A DNA stretch of 51,078 bases from Variovorax sp. (GCA_025352265.1 JANXTS010000094.1:1-51078); one strand, 5' to 3'; numbered from the stretch's first letter, positions 24,800-33,931 are shown. Notes: generated by a model not told the origin, from the sequence alone. Numbers and translations: made by a program.

Positions 24800-25974
24800 A
24801 TCACTGCAACTGGATCACACTGCCAATCGCACTGTTGATGGCTGTCAGCTCAGCCTCCGCAGTCGCACAATCTTCGATATCTCAAAACCTAGCCGGCAAA
24901 ACATCTGCCGGCATGGTCCTAAATGTCGTTGGCTCTGTCGAACTCTTGCACGAAGGTCGCATCGACCACGTCAATGGCGGCGAGCAAATGCTTCCCGGCG
25001 ATGTTTTGTCGACCGGCGCCAACGCCTTCGCCATGCTTCGCTTCGAAGACGGGAGCAGGGCGCTGGTGCCATCGGACAGTCGGGTGCAACTGCTGGTGTC
25101 GCAGCGTCGACATATGCGGCTCAAGCTCCTTGCAGGCCGCGTCGAGTCACGCGTCACACCGGTTGCGCAGCGCGCCTACGAGATCGAGACGCGACGTGGC
25201 GTCCTCGGCGTCCGTGGCACGCACTTTGTGGTTCGCGATGACGGCGACCGGATCAGTCTGGAAGTGATGCAAGGTGCCGTTTCTGCATTGACTACAGGAC
25301 CTGCTGCGCGCCCCGAGCTTGTGCGCGGCGGTTTCGGTGCGACGTTGCCAGCAGAGTTCTCGGCCCAGACGCGTACATTGTTGCCCGCGCCCGTCTTTGG
25401 AGAACGTGACGGCGTACTGGTTGCGCGCGACACGCGTCGCGTGACTGCGCAGCCGGTAACGAACGCTACGGCGTACCAGTTTCAAATCGCGAGCGACGAC
25501 GGCTTCGAGCATTTGCTGTGGGAAGTGAAGACGCTGACCCCGACGTTCACGTTGCCGCGACTGCCGGCTGGCTTCTATCACTTGCGCACGGCGGCACTCG
25601 ACGGCGACGGTCTCGAAGGCCTGCCAGGACAAACGCTGGCCTTTGTCCCCCGCGACGGCACGCTGACGAGTCGCGTCGACCGCGCAGCCGATGGGCGGCA
25701 CGTCCTCGCGTGGGAACCGCAGCATGCCGACCGGCGCTATGTGGTCGAGCTGGCAAGCGATCCGCAATTCAACTCGCTCGTCACGCGCCGAGCGGGGATA
25801 AACGGCAATGGTCTCGTGCTTGCGGAACTGCCACCCCGCCATTACTGGTGGCGTGTGGCAGAAGAGCAGGGCGGCGTCGCTTCGGCATCGATCGACTGGA
25901 CCGTCGACGAAGTCGATATCGTGGGCCCGATGAAACGGCCGATTCGCTCTCCGGTCCCGACGGTCAAGCGCTAA
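24796..25974 (+). CDS. Periplasmic FecR-domain protein
   Basis: This 392-residue protein has a signal peptide (ALLMAVSSASAVAQ, cleavage after AVA), so it is exported. A FecR domain (about 40-165) shows GMVLNVVGSVELLHEG, MLPGDVLSTGANAFAMLRFEDGS, RLKLLAGRVESRV, YEIETRRGVLGVRGTHFVV and GAVSAL. Two FN3-like beta repeats follow (about 215-285 and 300-375, each with a Y-x-V/F-Q-I/L-A-S-D segment). There is no transmembrane anti-sigma module and no sigma factor nearby, so it is not a classical FecR. Family members of this form are often found with CHASE2 proteins. Translational coupling to the response regulator supports a shared pathway. It converges on the flavoprotein gene with a 4-bp overlap. 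Confidence 0.9.
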   Translation: MNHCNWITLPIALLMAVSSASAVAQSSISQNLAGKTSAGMVLNVVGSVELLHEGRIDHVNGGEQMLPGDVLSTGANAFAMLRFEDGSRALVPSDSRVQLLVSQRRHMRLKLLAGRVESRVTPVAQRAYEIETRRGVLGVRGTHFVVRDDGDRISLEVMQGAVSALTTGPAARPELVRGGFGATLPAEFSAQTRTLLPAPVFGERDGVLVARDTRRVTAQPVTNATAYQFQIASDDGFEHLLWEVKTLTPTFTLPRLPAGFYHLRTAALDGDGLEGLPGQTLAFVPRDGTLTSRVDRAADGRHVLAWEPQHADRRYVVELASDPQFNSLVTRRAGINGNGLVLAELPPRHYWWRVAEEQGGVASASIDWTVDEVDIVGPMKRPIRSPVPTVKR

Positions 25975-27209
25975 AGCGCCTCTGCACATGCATGGGCGCT
26001 CGCCCATGCCCACTGAAAGTTATAGCCGCCGAGCCAGCCAGTGACGTCGACCACCTCTCCGATGAAGTAAAGGCCGGGTTGTTTGGACTCCATGGTTTGC
26101 GACGAAATATCGCGTGTGTCGACGCCGCCTGCAGTCACTTCGGCTTTCTTGTAGCCCTCGGTTCCGCTCGGCGTGATTTGCCAACGTGCGATGCGTTCCG
26201 ACAGCGCCGCAATGGCCCGGTCGGGCGCCTCGTTGATCGGCCGTTGCAATGCGCCTTCCTGACCGACCCACGCATCTGCAAGCCGCGAGGGCACAAGCGA
26301 TGCGAGTTCGTTCGCAGTGCGACGTTTGGAGTGCAGCTTGGCATTGCCAAGCGCGGCAGCGATATCGATACCTGGCGCGAAGTCGAGGGTCAACGGCGTG
26401 CCCGGTTTCCAGTAGCTTGAAATTTGCAGCACTGCGGGGCCCGACAGCCCGCGGTGCGTGAACAGCAGGTCTTCCAGGAACGTCATTCGCTCCTTCTTTG
26501 CGCCGGTCTCGATCTGCACGGGCAACGCCAACCCGGAAAGTTCTGCATAGGGCGCCCATGCGTCGCCCGCAAAGGTCAGCGGCACGAGCGCAGGACGTGG
26601 AGTGACCACGCGCAGGCCGAATTGCGTGGCCAGCTTGTAGCCGAAGTCGCTGGCACCGATTTGCGGGATCGACAGCCCACCGGTGGCAACGACCACGCAA
26701 GCCGCGTCGACGCTGCCCCGATCAGTCTGGACGCGATAGCGGCTGCCATCGCTGCCTTCGGTACGTACGGCGACCTCCTGCACCTTGCAGGGCTGCCAAC
26801 GAGTAACGCTACCCGCAGCGCATTCAGCCAAGAGCATGTCGATGATTTGCTGCGATGGGCCGTCGCAAAACAACTGCCCCTTATGCTTTTCGTGAAACGC
26901 AATGCCGTGCTTCTGCACGAGATCGATGAATCGCTGCGGCGCATAGCGCGAAAGCGCAGAGCGACAGAAGTTGGGGTTGTCGCCGATGAAGTGGCGTTGC
27001 GGTGCGCGCACATCAAGTTCGCGGTTGGTGAAGTTGGCGCGGCCGCCGCCGGAGATACGAATTTTCTCTGCCACCCGCTCGCTGTGGTCCAGCAGCAGGA
27101 CTTTGCGTCCGCGCTGCCCTGCGATGCCGGCACAAAAAAGACCGGCTGCGCCAGCACCGATGACAACGACGTCGAACCTCGACGCGTTCGGAGACCTCGG
27201 CGTGTTCAA
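25971..27209 (-). CDS. NAD(P)/FAD-dependent oxidoreductase, HI0933/BaiN-like
   Basis: This flavoprotein of about 412 residues has an N-terminal Rossmann FAD motif (VVVIGAGAAGLFCAGIAGQRG) and the family signatures KIRISGGGRANFTN, VVATGGLSIPQIGASDFGY and the C-terminal GLYFIGEVVDVTGWLGGYNFQWAWAS. The physiological reaction of most members is unknown. The long upstream open frame lacks an ATG near the Rossmann fold; TTG at 27209 shares TTGA with the stop of the papain-like lipoprotein gene and is my chosen start. It is last gene of a three-gene coupled leftward operon. Confidence 0.88.
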   Translation of the reverse strand: MNTPRSPNASRFDVVVIGAGAAGLFCAGIAGQRGRKVLLLDHSERVAEKIRISGGGRANFTNRELDVRAPQRHFIGDNPNFCRSALSRYAPQRFIDLVQKHGIAFHEKHKGQLFCDGPSQQIIDMLLAECAAGSVTRWQPCKVQEVAVRTEGSDGSRYRVQTDRGSVDAACVVVATGGLSIPQIGASDFGYKLATQFGLRVVTPRPALVPLTFAGDAWAPYAELSGLALPVQIETGAKKERMTFLEDLLFTHRGLSGPAVLQISSYWKPGTPLTLDFAPGIDIAAALGNAKLHSKRRTANELASLVPSRLADAWVGQEGALQRPINEAPDRAIAALSERIARWQITPSGTEGYKKAEVTAGGVDTRDISSQTMESKQPGLYFIGEVVDVTGWLGGYNFQWAWASAHACAEAL

Positions 27210-27994
27210 CGCGTCGTCGCCCCGTCGGCGGTGATCGTCGGCGGCGGGTTGTATTTGAGGTGGCCGATGTATCGCAACGGCTTGCTCGAAGCCACAGAGG
27301 GCACATCGCCCTCGCGCATGTGCAGCAAGTCGGCCGGACTGACCCATCGCGGGTCTGTCGTGGTGATCGGCAGGCCAGCCTGGTTGTAGGCTTCCAGCAC
27401 GAATTGCGAGCAGAAGAACTGGTCGTTGCGGCTGGCGCCGAGCTGCACCGTCGCGAACCCGGTGACACAAAAGCTGCGAACTGCACCTGGAATCAACGGC
27501 AGCTCGCACATCCTGCGGTTCAGCACGAAGGGCGCGTCCAGCATCACGCCAAGGGTGTTGTAGCGCGTGCCGATTTGCGAGAACGACCAGGCTCGCAGCT
27601 TGTCGACGTGCGCGCTGGTGACGCCCGGCAAGCGGAAAGCAACGACCATTTGCTCGTCGTCGACCAATGCGTCGATGCTGCGCTGTCGCACGCCAGTGCC
27701 CACGGCCTCTGCCACGACACCGTCACCCAGGTACAGCACCGCATGGCTCACCGGTGAGAAAGTGCCGAGCCGGATGCCGAACGAGTTGACCGTGGCGACC
27801 GAGGTCAGAAGGATGTCGCCGGGCTGCAGCGCATCCGCTTTGATGAGTTCGCCTCCGTTGCCGGGTGCGATGGCCGAACTCTGCATGCGCACGCGCAGGC
27901 CGGCTTCTTTGGTGGGCAGGTCGATCTGCGACGCGCAGGCGGAAAGTAGAAGAGCGGCTGCACCGACCGCAAGCCATCGAGCGGCGCCCATCAT
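27206..27994 (-). CDS. Lipoprotein with permuted papain-like (YiiX/YaeF-type) fold
   Basis: This protein of about 262 residues has a lipoprotein signal (LAVGAAALLLSACAS, lipobox LSAC). The rest matches the YiiX/YebB/YaeF permuted NlpC/P60-like family: LQPGDILLTS, SPVSHAVLYLGDGVVAEAVGTGV (catalytic His) and FFCSQFVLEAYNQAG (catalytic Cys). Such enzymes are predicted amidases or peptidases of the cell envelope. The ATG at 27994 overlaps the stop of the desaturase gene (ATGATG); a second ATG at 27991 and a GTG at 28003 are also possible. Coupling on both sides marks a tight operon. Confidence 0.85.
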   Translation of the reverse strand: MMGAARWLAVGAAALLLSACASQIDLPTKEAGLRVRMQSSAIAPGNGGELIKADALQPGDILLTSVATVNSFGIRLGTFSPVSHAVLYLGDGVVAEAVGTGVRQRSIDALVDDEQMVVAFRLPGVTSAHVDKLRAWSFSQIGTRYNTLGVMLDAPFVLNRRMCELPLIPGAVRSFCVTGFATVQLGASRNDQFFCSQFVLEAYNQAGLPITTTDPRWVSPADLLHMREGDVPSVASSKPLRYIGHLKYNPPPTITADGATTR

Positions 27995-29118
27995 CCCTTC
28001 CACACGAACGGGAACTTCAGCTGCTTGAAGAAGCCGTTAGGCACGTAGTCGCCCACCACGCCATATTGCTCCGGCCACAGCTTGGTGCTCTTTACGGCGG
28101 TGCCGAAGAAGTAGTCGAGAAACGCATAGTGCGCTGCGTAGTTCTTGTCGATGGCCTCGTCGTCCTGAGCGTGATGCCAGTGATGAAAGTTGGGCGTGAC
28201 GATGATGTAACGCAGCGGTCCAAGCCGCACGCTTACGTTGCAATGGTTGAATACAGCCTGGAAGCCGACGATGACGATGTACGCGTCGATTACTTCTTTC
28301 GAAAAGCCGAGCACATAGATCGGCGCCAACACCAGTGTCCGGGTGATCAGCAACTCGAGGATGTGCTGACGCGAGCCCGCCATCCAGTCCATGCTCTTCA
28401 CGCTGTGGTGCACCGCGTGCAAGCGCCACAGCACCGGCACCTCGTGATAGCTGCGATGCGTCCAGTACTGCACGAGGTCGGCCACCAACACGATCAAGAG
28501 CACGCCGGCCCAGAACGGCAGGTTGGCGATCCAGCCGCGAAGGCCGTCGCTGGCGGCCCAGCCGAACAGCTTGTGCACCAGCAGGTTGGTCGCCAGCAGG
28601 ACGAAGCCGACGATCATGTGATTCACCACGAAATGGTGAAAGTCGGTCTGCCACTCTTCACGAAAGATCGGCTGGTCCTTGCGATGCGCGAATAACTTCT
28701 CGATGAAGATAAAGATCAGGGAAGAGCCGAGCAAATCGAGGATGAACCAGTCGAGCCCGATGTAGGGGGTGTGATCTGGAAAGTTGCTGTCGACAGGCAC
28801 CTGATTGCCGCCCAGCAGTGCGGCCGCGACGATCAACAAGAAGGCGCCCGACGAGAGCCAGCGCGAGCGGTTGAAGATGATGTTCACCAGCGCCAGCCCA
28901 CCTGAGATGACCATCGCCGCCAGCAGGATGAAGCGCATCACGTCGACGTTGTAGCTCTTGCGCAGCTCGGGCGTCGTGAGGTACTGCGGGAAGTGAAATG
29001 CCAGCACGCCGAGGAAGCACAGGATGCCCAGGCTCAACGCAATGGTGCCTGTGACAAGACCCTTGCCGCGCTGCAGCTGCCCGTGGCTCGCAGTAAATTC
29101 GTTTAGTTTCTCGAGCAT
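27991..29118 (-). CDS. Sterol desaturase/fatty-acid hydroxylase family membrane protein
   Basis: This 375-residue integral membrane di-iron enzyme carries the histidine clusters HRSYH, LHAVHHS and FHHWHHA and about eight hydrophobic segments. Family members hydroxylate or desaturate lipids (sterols, fatty acids, carotenoids, alkylglycerols). Bacteria of this group rarely make sterols, so a membrane lipid is the likelier substrate, but nothing in the sequence decides it. It is first gene of the operon with the papain-like lipoprotein and the flavoprotein. The 100 bp upstream (29119-29218) separates it from cobA; no clear terminator is seen there, so readthrough from the nitrate operon is possible. 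Confidence 0.9.
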   Translation of the reverse strand: MLEKLNEFTASHGQLQRGKGLVTGTIALSLGILCFLGVLAFHFPQYLTTPELRKSYNVDVMRFILLAAMVISGGLALVNIIFNRSRWLSSGAFLLIVAAALLGGNQVPVDSNFPDHTPYIGLDWFILDLLGSSLIFIFIEKLFAHRKDQPIFREEWQTDFHHFVVNHMIVGFVLLATNLLVHKLFGWAASDGLRGWIANLPFWAGVLLIVLVADLVQYWTHRSYHEVPVLWRLHAVHHSVKSMDWMAGSRQHILELLITRTLVLAPIYVLGFSKEVIDAYIVIVGFQAVFNHCNVSVRLGPLRYIIVTPNFHHWHHAQDDEAIDKNYAAHYAFLDYFFGTAVKSTKLWPEQYGVVGDYVPNGFFKQLKFPFVWKG

Positions 29119-29218
29119 CCCGACCCTCTTGGCATTGTTGTATGAGTGGCCGGGATTTTAGTTGGCCGACTTCTGTTCCGGCGCCGTGCCGACAGTGCGA
29201 ACAGCCTAGTTCAGGGGG

Positions 29219-30019
29219 TCAGGTGCCGAATTTGTCGCGCTCCGGCGAACCGACGGCCGCGGCGATGCCGCGCAACACATCCCCCACCACGATGACCGAC
29301 GGGCTCGCGAGCCCGGCCTCGGCGATGCCTGCGTGGAGACCGCTCAACGTCGTCACGATGTGCCGTTGCTGCGGCAGGCTGGCGTGCTGCACGACTGCAA
29401 CAGGCGTCTCGCCCGGCAGCCCTTCGAGCAACTGCCGCTGGATGTGAGCCGCGCCGGCGACGCCCATGTAGATCACCAGCGTGAGGCGCGCGTTGTGCGC
29501 CGTCGCAGCCAGCGCGCTCCAGTCGGTCGGGTCTTCGTCCGCGCCCGCGCCGGTCCTGGCATGGCCGGTGACGAACACCACGCCTTGCGCGTGATCCCGG
29601 TGCGTCAGCGGCACACCCAGCGAGGTCGCGGCCGCGAGGCCGGCGGTGATGCCGTTGACCACTGTGCATTCAATGCCTGCTTCGCGCAGGTGTTCAACCT
29701 CTTCACCGCCACGGCCGAAGATGAACGGGTCGCCACCCTTCAGGCGCACGACGGCTTCGCCTTCCTGCACCGCAGTGATCATCAGTTTTTCGATGAAGGC
29801 TTGTGGCGTGCTCTTGCAGCCGCCGCGCTTGCCGACGTGCACGATGCGAGCCCCAGGCTGCGCATAGCTCAAGATGGCATCGTTGACCAGATCGTCGACG
29901 AACAGCACCGTCGCTGCGTGGATCGCCTTGACAGCTTTCAGCGTGAGCAGATCAGGGTCGCCCGGACCTGCGCCGACCAGCGTGCAACTGCCTCGCTGCA
30001 AATGGGAAAGTAGGTTCAT
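29219..30019 (-). CDS. cobA: Uroporphyrinogen-III C-methyltransferase (SUMT)
   Basis: This SAM-dependent enzyme methylates uroporphyrinogen III at C2 and C7 to give precorrin-2, the precursor of siroheme. The 266-residue single-domain form shows VGAGPGDPDLLTLKAVK, VVRLKGGDPFIFGRGGEE, GITAGLAAATSLGVPLTHRDH and the late YMGVAG segment. It lacks the CysG dehydrogenase/ferrochelatase half. Placement at the end of the nitrate/nitrite operon fits supply of siroheme for NirB. Its ATG overlaps the stop of ybiB (ATGA). Confidence 0.95.
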   Translation of the reverse strand: MNLLSHLQRGSCTLVGAGPGDPDLLTLKAVKAIHAATVLFVDDLVNDAILSYAQPGARIVHVGKRGGCKSTPQAFIEKLMITAVQEGEAVVRLKGGDPFIFGRGGEEVEHLREAGIECTVVNGITAGLAAATSLGVPLTHRDHAQGVVFVTGHARTGAGADEDPTDWSALAATAHNARLTLVIYMGVAGAAHIQRQLLEGLPGETPVAVVQHASLPQQRHIVTTLSGLHAGIAEAGLASPSVIVVGDVLRGIAAAVGSPERDKFGT

Positions 30020-30933
30020 AGGTCGTCCGCCAGTTGTTGAGCCAATTGCTTGATGTGTTCGACCTGTCGGGCAATCGCCACGGGCACCGGCAGCTCGCCG
30101 GTCAGCACCCGTCGCGTGTAGTTGGCCGTGGTGTCGATATCGATCTCTTTGGGCAGCCCTTCGACCTCGCCCAGCGTGCCCGGCAGTTGTTCCTGAATGA
30201 CAAAGCGCCGGCCGCCGATGAAACCATCGACCTGGGCTGTGCGCCGCGGATCGGCCACGCTTTCGCCTTCGAGTCCGCGCGACAGCAAGGCGCTCGTTGC
30301 GGTGAGTTCGAAGGTCGCGGCCATCGACTGCGCATATTCAGGATGGGTGTAGCTGGCGATCACGAGGCACGGCCCTGCGGTCGGCTGCATCAGCTTGACA
30401 ACGCTGTGTGCTGGGTTGCGCAACCCGACAACGCGACGCACGTCGAGCAGTCGTTTGAGTCCGGTGCTCAGCAGTTCGGTCGGTGCGAATGCAATCTCGC
30501 CCACGGCTATCTTGCGAACGAGCGTGATCGGCTGCGTGCCCAGCGCCGCAAGCACGTTCGACGTGAGCACGCGTGTCGATTCGGTGGCCGCACCATGCAG
30601 CAGCACCGGAAAATCTTCTCGCGCCAGCAGCAGCGCTAGCAGCGGCGTCAACACCGGCAACTTGCGCGCTCCGTTGTAGCTGGGCAGCACGATGAGCGGC
30701 CGGTCGCTCGCGGGGAAAAGATCGAGCCTTGCGTGCGTGGCGTCGAGAAAGCCGGCCATCTCTTGCGGCGTCTCTCCCTTGATGCGCATTGCCAGGCAGA
30801 ACGCGCCGACTTCCAGGTCGGTCACCGCACCATCCAGCACCTGACCGAACAGGTCGGAGGCCTGTTCGCGCGTGAGCGGCCGGGCGCCTCGCGCGCCGCG
30901 GCCAATTTCCTTGATGTAGTGGCTGATTCCCAT
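30016..30933 (-). CDS. ybiB: YbiB/TrpD2 family protein (anthranilate phosphoribosyltransferase-like, nucleic-acid binding)
   Basis: This 305-residue protein has the nucleoside-phosphorylase-III/TrpD fold: N-terminal helices (YIKEIGRGARGARPLTREQASDLF), VLLHGAATESTRVLTSNVLAALG, ELLSTGLKRLLDVRRVVGLRNPAHSVVKLMQP. The E. coli homologue YbiB (TrpD2) binds nucleic acid without phosphoribosyltransferase activity. Its usual tryptophan-pathway neighbours are absent. It sits between nasA and cobA in the nitrate operon and is coupled to cobA. The start is ATG 30933; the longer frame upstream is not protein-like. Confidence 0.88.
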   Translation of the reverse strand: MGISHYIKEIGRGARGARPLTREQASDLFGQVLDGAVTDLEVGAFCLAMRIKGETPQEMAGFLDATHARLDLFPASDRPLIVLPSYNGARKLPVLTPLLALLLAREDFPVLLHGAATESTRVLTSNVLAALGTQPITLVRKIAVGEIAFAPTELLSTGLKRLLDVRRVVGLRNPAHSVVKLMQPTAGPCLVIASYTHPEYAQSMAATFELTATSALLSRGLEGESVADPRRTAQVDGFIGGRRFVIQEQLPGTLGEVEGLPKEIDIDTTANYTRRVLTGELPVPVAIARQVEHIKQLAQQLADDL

Positions 30934-31034
30934 GGATGGTGCGATTGTCCCGCAAGGCTTATGCCGGATTGCGAACTGGCTTATGCATTGGACTGGCTCC
31001 TTCCCATGGGAGCGGAGAGCGCAATACGGGGCGT

Positions 31035-33893
31035 TCACGGCGCCACATCTGCAGTTTCGGGCGTCGCGGCACGCACCATGCGCTTCAGCTCGGGCAAGCA
31101 CGAGCCGCAGTTGGTGCCGCATTGCAGCCCTCCCCGCAGCGATGCCAGTCGTTCGTCAGCGGTGCCCGCGCAATCCAAGAGCTTGTCGCGAATGGCGGTT
31201 TCGGTTACGCCAAAGCAGCTGCAGACGACCTTGCCCCGCGACGCCACTTCGACCGGCGCGGTCGAGCCCGGCCGCAACAGTTGTCGACCGAACGCCTGCG
31301 CCGGCAACTGGTCCTGCAGCAATGTCTTGATCCATGCCTCGGCGCGCGTGTCGCCGGCCAACAAGAAACCTTCGAGCCGTGCCTCTTCGTTGTTGGCACC
31401 GGCGCGTACCAGGCGTACGGTACGACGCTGACCATGGCGCGCGTCGGCGTAGCGCAAGGTATCAGGGCTTGGCAATGCAAGCAGGTCCTCGATTTGCTTC
31501 AGTACATCATCGGGCGCGGCTTTGAGGTCGGCGGCGCGGAAAAGGATGCCGGTGCGCTCGGCAGTGTCCGAGGTCAGCGCGCCGCCCGCGCCGAAAGGCA
31601 CGCAGCTTGCGAACGCAAAGCTTGCCATCAACTCGCGCAGCGCACGCAGGGTTTCCAGCGCCCGGTCGTCCGGCAGCCAGGCGATGGCGAGCAGCGTCCA
31701 CGGCAGCTCTGCCTTGGCGATGCGTATGGCCGCGTGCTTGAGTTCCGGTTGCTTCGAGTTGGGACAATAGGCCGGATTGGTCAGCGCGTTGATGCCGGCC
31801 AATCGCTCGCCGGTGGACGACCGGCCGCTCAGATATTCCTCGCCCCAGTGCATCGCAACGAACGACTGGCTCAGGCCGACCTCCGTGCTGGCTTGGACCG
31901 GCAACACCAGCGCACCGCGGCGCGAGGTGAGTTGCACCAGATTGCCATCTTTCAGCTGGCGCCGCGCCATGTCTTGCGCGTTCATCTGCACGACCGGTTC
32001 GGCCACGTGACCGAACAATCGGCCGAGCGTGCCGGTGCGGCTCATGCCATGCCATTGATCGCGGAGCCGGCCGGTGTTCAGCGAGAACGGAAAGCGTGCT
32101 TCGCGTTGTTCGGTCACCGGCTTATAGGGCGTATCGACGAAGCGCGCCTTGCCGTCAGGCGTCGGATAGACGCCGTCTTCGTACAGCCGCGCGCGACCGA
32201 CCGATTGGCCCTCAGGCAACGGCCACTGCTGCGGCCCTTGCGCGTTGAGCATCGTCCAGTCCAGGCCCGTGATGTCGAGATCGCGACCGCGTGTGGATTC
32301 CCGATGTTCGTTCCAGATGGCCTCGGCGCCGGCATCGTCGCCTTGCAGCGAGTGCTGCAGCGGATACGGGAACATGGTGCTGGCCGACCGCATGGGGAGT
32401 CGTACTTCCAGGCGCTGCGCGAAGTCGACCACGGCCGACCAGTCGTGCCGTGCTTCACCCGGAGCCGGAACGGCTATGCGCACACGCGAGATGCGCCGCT
32501 CGCTGTTGGTCACGGTCCCGGTCTTTTCGCCCCAGGTGGTTGCCGGCAGCAGCAGATCGGCATGGGCGCAAGTGGCAGTAGTTGCAAAGGCTTCCTGCAC
32601 GACGACGAACTCGGCACGTTCCAGCGCGCGGCGCGTGGTCGCTTGGTCTGGCATCGACTGGGCCGGGTTGGTGCAGGAGATCCACAGCGCCTTGATCTCG
32701 CCATCGGCCGCGGCCTCGAACATCTCGATGGCGGTCTTGCCAGGCTTCGCGGGAACTTCATTGCCTGCGCTCAATCCCCACAGCGCAGTCACTTCGGCCC
32801 GGTGCGCGGCGTTGGCGAGGTCGCGGTGCCCGCTCAACAGATTGGCCATGCCGCTAACTTCGCGACCACCCATCGCATTGGGTTGACCGGTCAACGAGAA
32901 CGGGCCGGCACCGCGTCGGCCGATCTGTGCGGAGGCCAAGTGCAGGTTGATGAGCGTCGCATTTTTGGCAGTGCCTGAAGACGATTGATTCAGCCCCTGG
33001 CAATACAGGCTGAGCGTCGCGGCCGAGGTCGCGAAGAGCCGAGCCGCTTCGAGCAAGTCCGCCTTGTCGATGCCGCAGATTTGCGCTACTTTGTCTGGCG
33101 TGCAGTCGCGTGCGGTCGCCTTAAGCGCCTCGAAGCCGCTGGTGTGCGCAGCGATGTAGTGGGGCTTTGTCCAGCCTTCCCACAACATCAAATGCAGCAT
33201 GCCGTGGAACAACATGACGTCGGTGCCCGGCTGAATCGCCAGATGCAAATCGGCGATCTCGCAGGTGTCGGTGCGGCGCGGATCCACCACGATGATCTTC
33301 ATAGCCGGATTGGCGCGCTTGGCGTCTTCGATGCGACGAAACAGGATGGGATGTGCCCACGCCGTGTTGCTGCCGACAATGAACAAACACCGCGCGTCCT
33401 TGAAGTCGTCGTAGCAAGCCGGCGGCGCGTCGGAGCCCAGCGTTTGCTTGTATCCAGCCACAGCACTGCTCATGCAAAGGCGCGAATTGGTGTCGATATT
33501 GTTGGTCGCGATCAGGCCCTTGGCGAGCTTGTTGAAGACGTAGTAGTCCTCGGTCAGCAGCTGACCTGATACGTAGAAGCCGACCGCATCCGGTCCGTGG
33601 TCGCGAATGACCTGGGCGAACTTATCGGCTGCGGTGTCGAGCGCCACATCCCAGGCGATCGGCGTTGCAGGTCGCCCTCGCGCAAGCCGCTGCATCGGTT
33701 GCAACAGCCGCGTCTGACGCGTGACCTCTGCCGTCGCCGTGAGGTGCAAGGTCGACCCCTTGGTACACAGCCGGCCGAAGTTGGCTGGGTGGTCGGGGTC
33801 GCCACGCACACCCGTGATCTGTGCGCCAACGGACTCGATGATCACGCCGCAGCCAACGCCGCAGTAGGGGCAGGTCGACTTTGTTTCTTTCAT
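31035..33893 (-). CDS. nasA: Assimilatory nitrate reductase, catalytic subunit
   Basis: This cytoplasmic molybdopterin (bis-MGD) enzyme reduces nitrate to nitrite. The 952 residues start with a [4Fe-4S] site (C8, C11, C15, C43: CPYCGVGC and LCTKG). The Mo-ligand Cys region follows (NSRLCMSSAVAGYK), then MGD-binding segments (VDPRRTDTCEIADLHL, QPNAMGGREVSGMANLL) and the molydop-binding C-domain. Unlike NarB-type enzymes it ends in a BFD-like [2Fe-2S] domain (VVCSCFGVTE ... CGTNCGSC), the form that takes electrons from an NAD(P)H-linked partner. No separate nasB-type electron-transfer gene is seen in the locus. No Tat signal is present, as expected for assimilatory enzymes. Confidence 0.96.
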   Translation of the reverse strand: MKETKSTCPYCGVGCGVIIESVGAQITGVRGDPDHPANFGRLCTKGSTLHLTATAEVTRQTRLLQPMQRLARGRPATPIAWDVALDTAADKFAQVIRDHGPDAVGFYVSGQLLTEDYYVFNKLAKGLIATNNIDTNSRLCMSSAVAGYKQTLGSDAPPACYDDFKDARCLFIVGSNTAWAHPILFRRIEDAKRANPAMKIIVVDPRRTDTCEIADLHLAIQPGTDVMLFHGMLHLMLWEGWTKPHYIAAHTSGFEALKATARDCTPDKVAQICGIDKADLLEAARLFATSAATLSLYCQGLNQSSSGTAKNATLINLHLASAQIGRRGAGPFSLTGQPNAMGGREVSGMANLLSGHRDLANAAHRAEVTALWGLSAGNEVPAKPGKTAIEMFEAAADGEIKALWISCTNPAQSMPDQATTRRALERAEFVVVQEAFATTATCAHADLLLPATTWGEKTGTVTNSERRISRVRIAVPAPGEARHDWSAVVDFAQRLEVRLPMRSASTMFPYPLQHSLQGDDAGAEAIWNEHRESTRGRDLDITGLDWTMLNAQGPQQWPLPEGQSVGRARLYEDGVYPTPDGKARFVDTPYKPVTEQREARFPFSLNTGRLRDQWHGMSRTGTLGRLFGHVAEPVVQMNAQDMARRQLKDGNLVQLTSRRGALVLPVQASTEVGLSQSFVAMHWGEEYLSGRSSTGERLAGINALTNPAYCPNSKQPELKHAAIRIAKAELPWTLLAIAWLPDDRALETLRALRELMASFAFASCVPFGAGGALTSDTAERTGILFRAADLKAAPDDVLKQIEDLLALPSPDTLRYADARHGQRRTVRLVRAGANNEEARLEGFLLAGDTRAEAWIKTLLQDQLPAQAFGRQLLRPGSTAPVEVASRGKVVCSCFGVTETAIRDKLLDCAGTADERLASLRGGLQCGTNCGSCLPELKRMVRAATPETADVAP

Positions 33894-33931
33894 TCCCGCA
33901 TCTCACCGCCTCTTTGCATATCGAAGCAACA

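Noticed and set aside
30936..32978. 680-codon plus-strand frame opposite nasA
   Set aside because: Antisense shadow of a clearly identified gene; no domain and a composition typical of reverse-strand reading.
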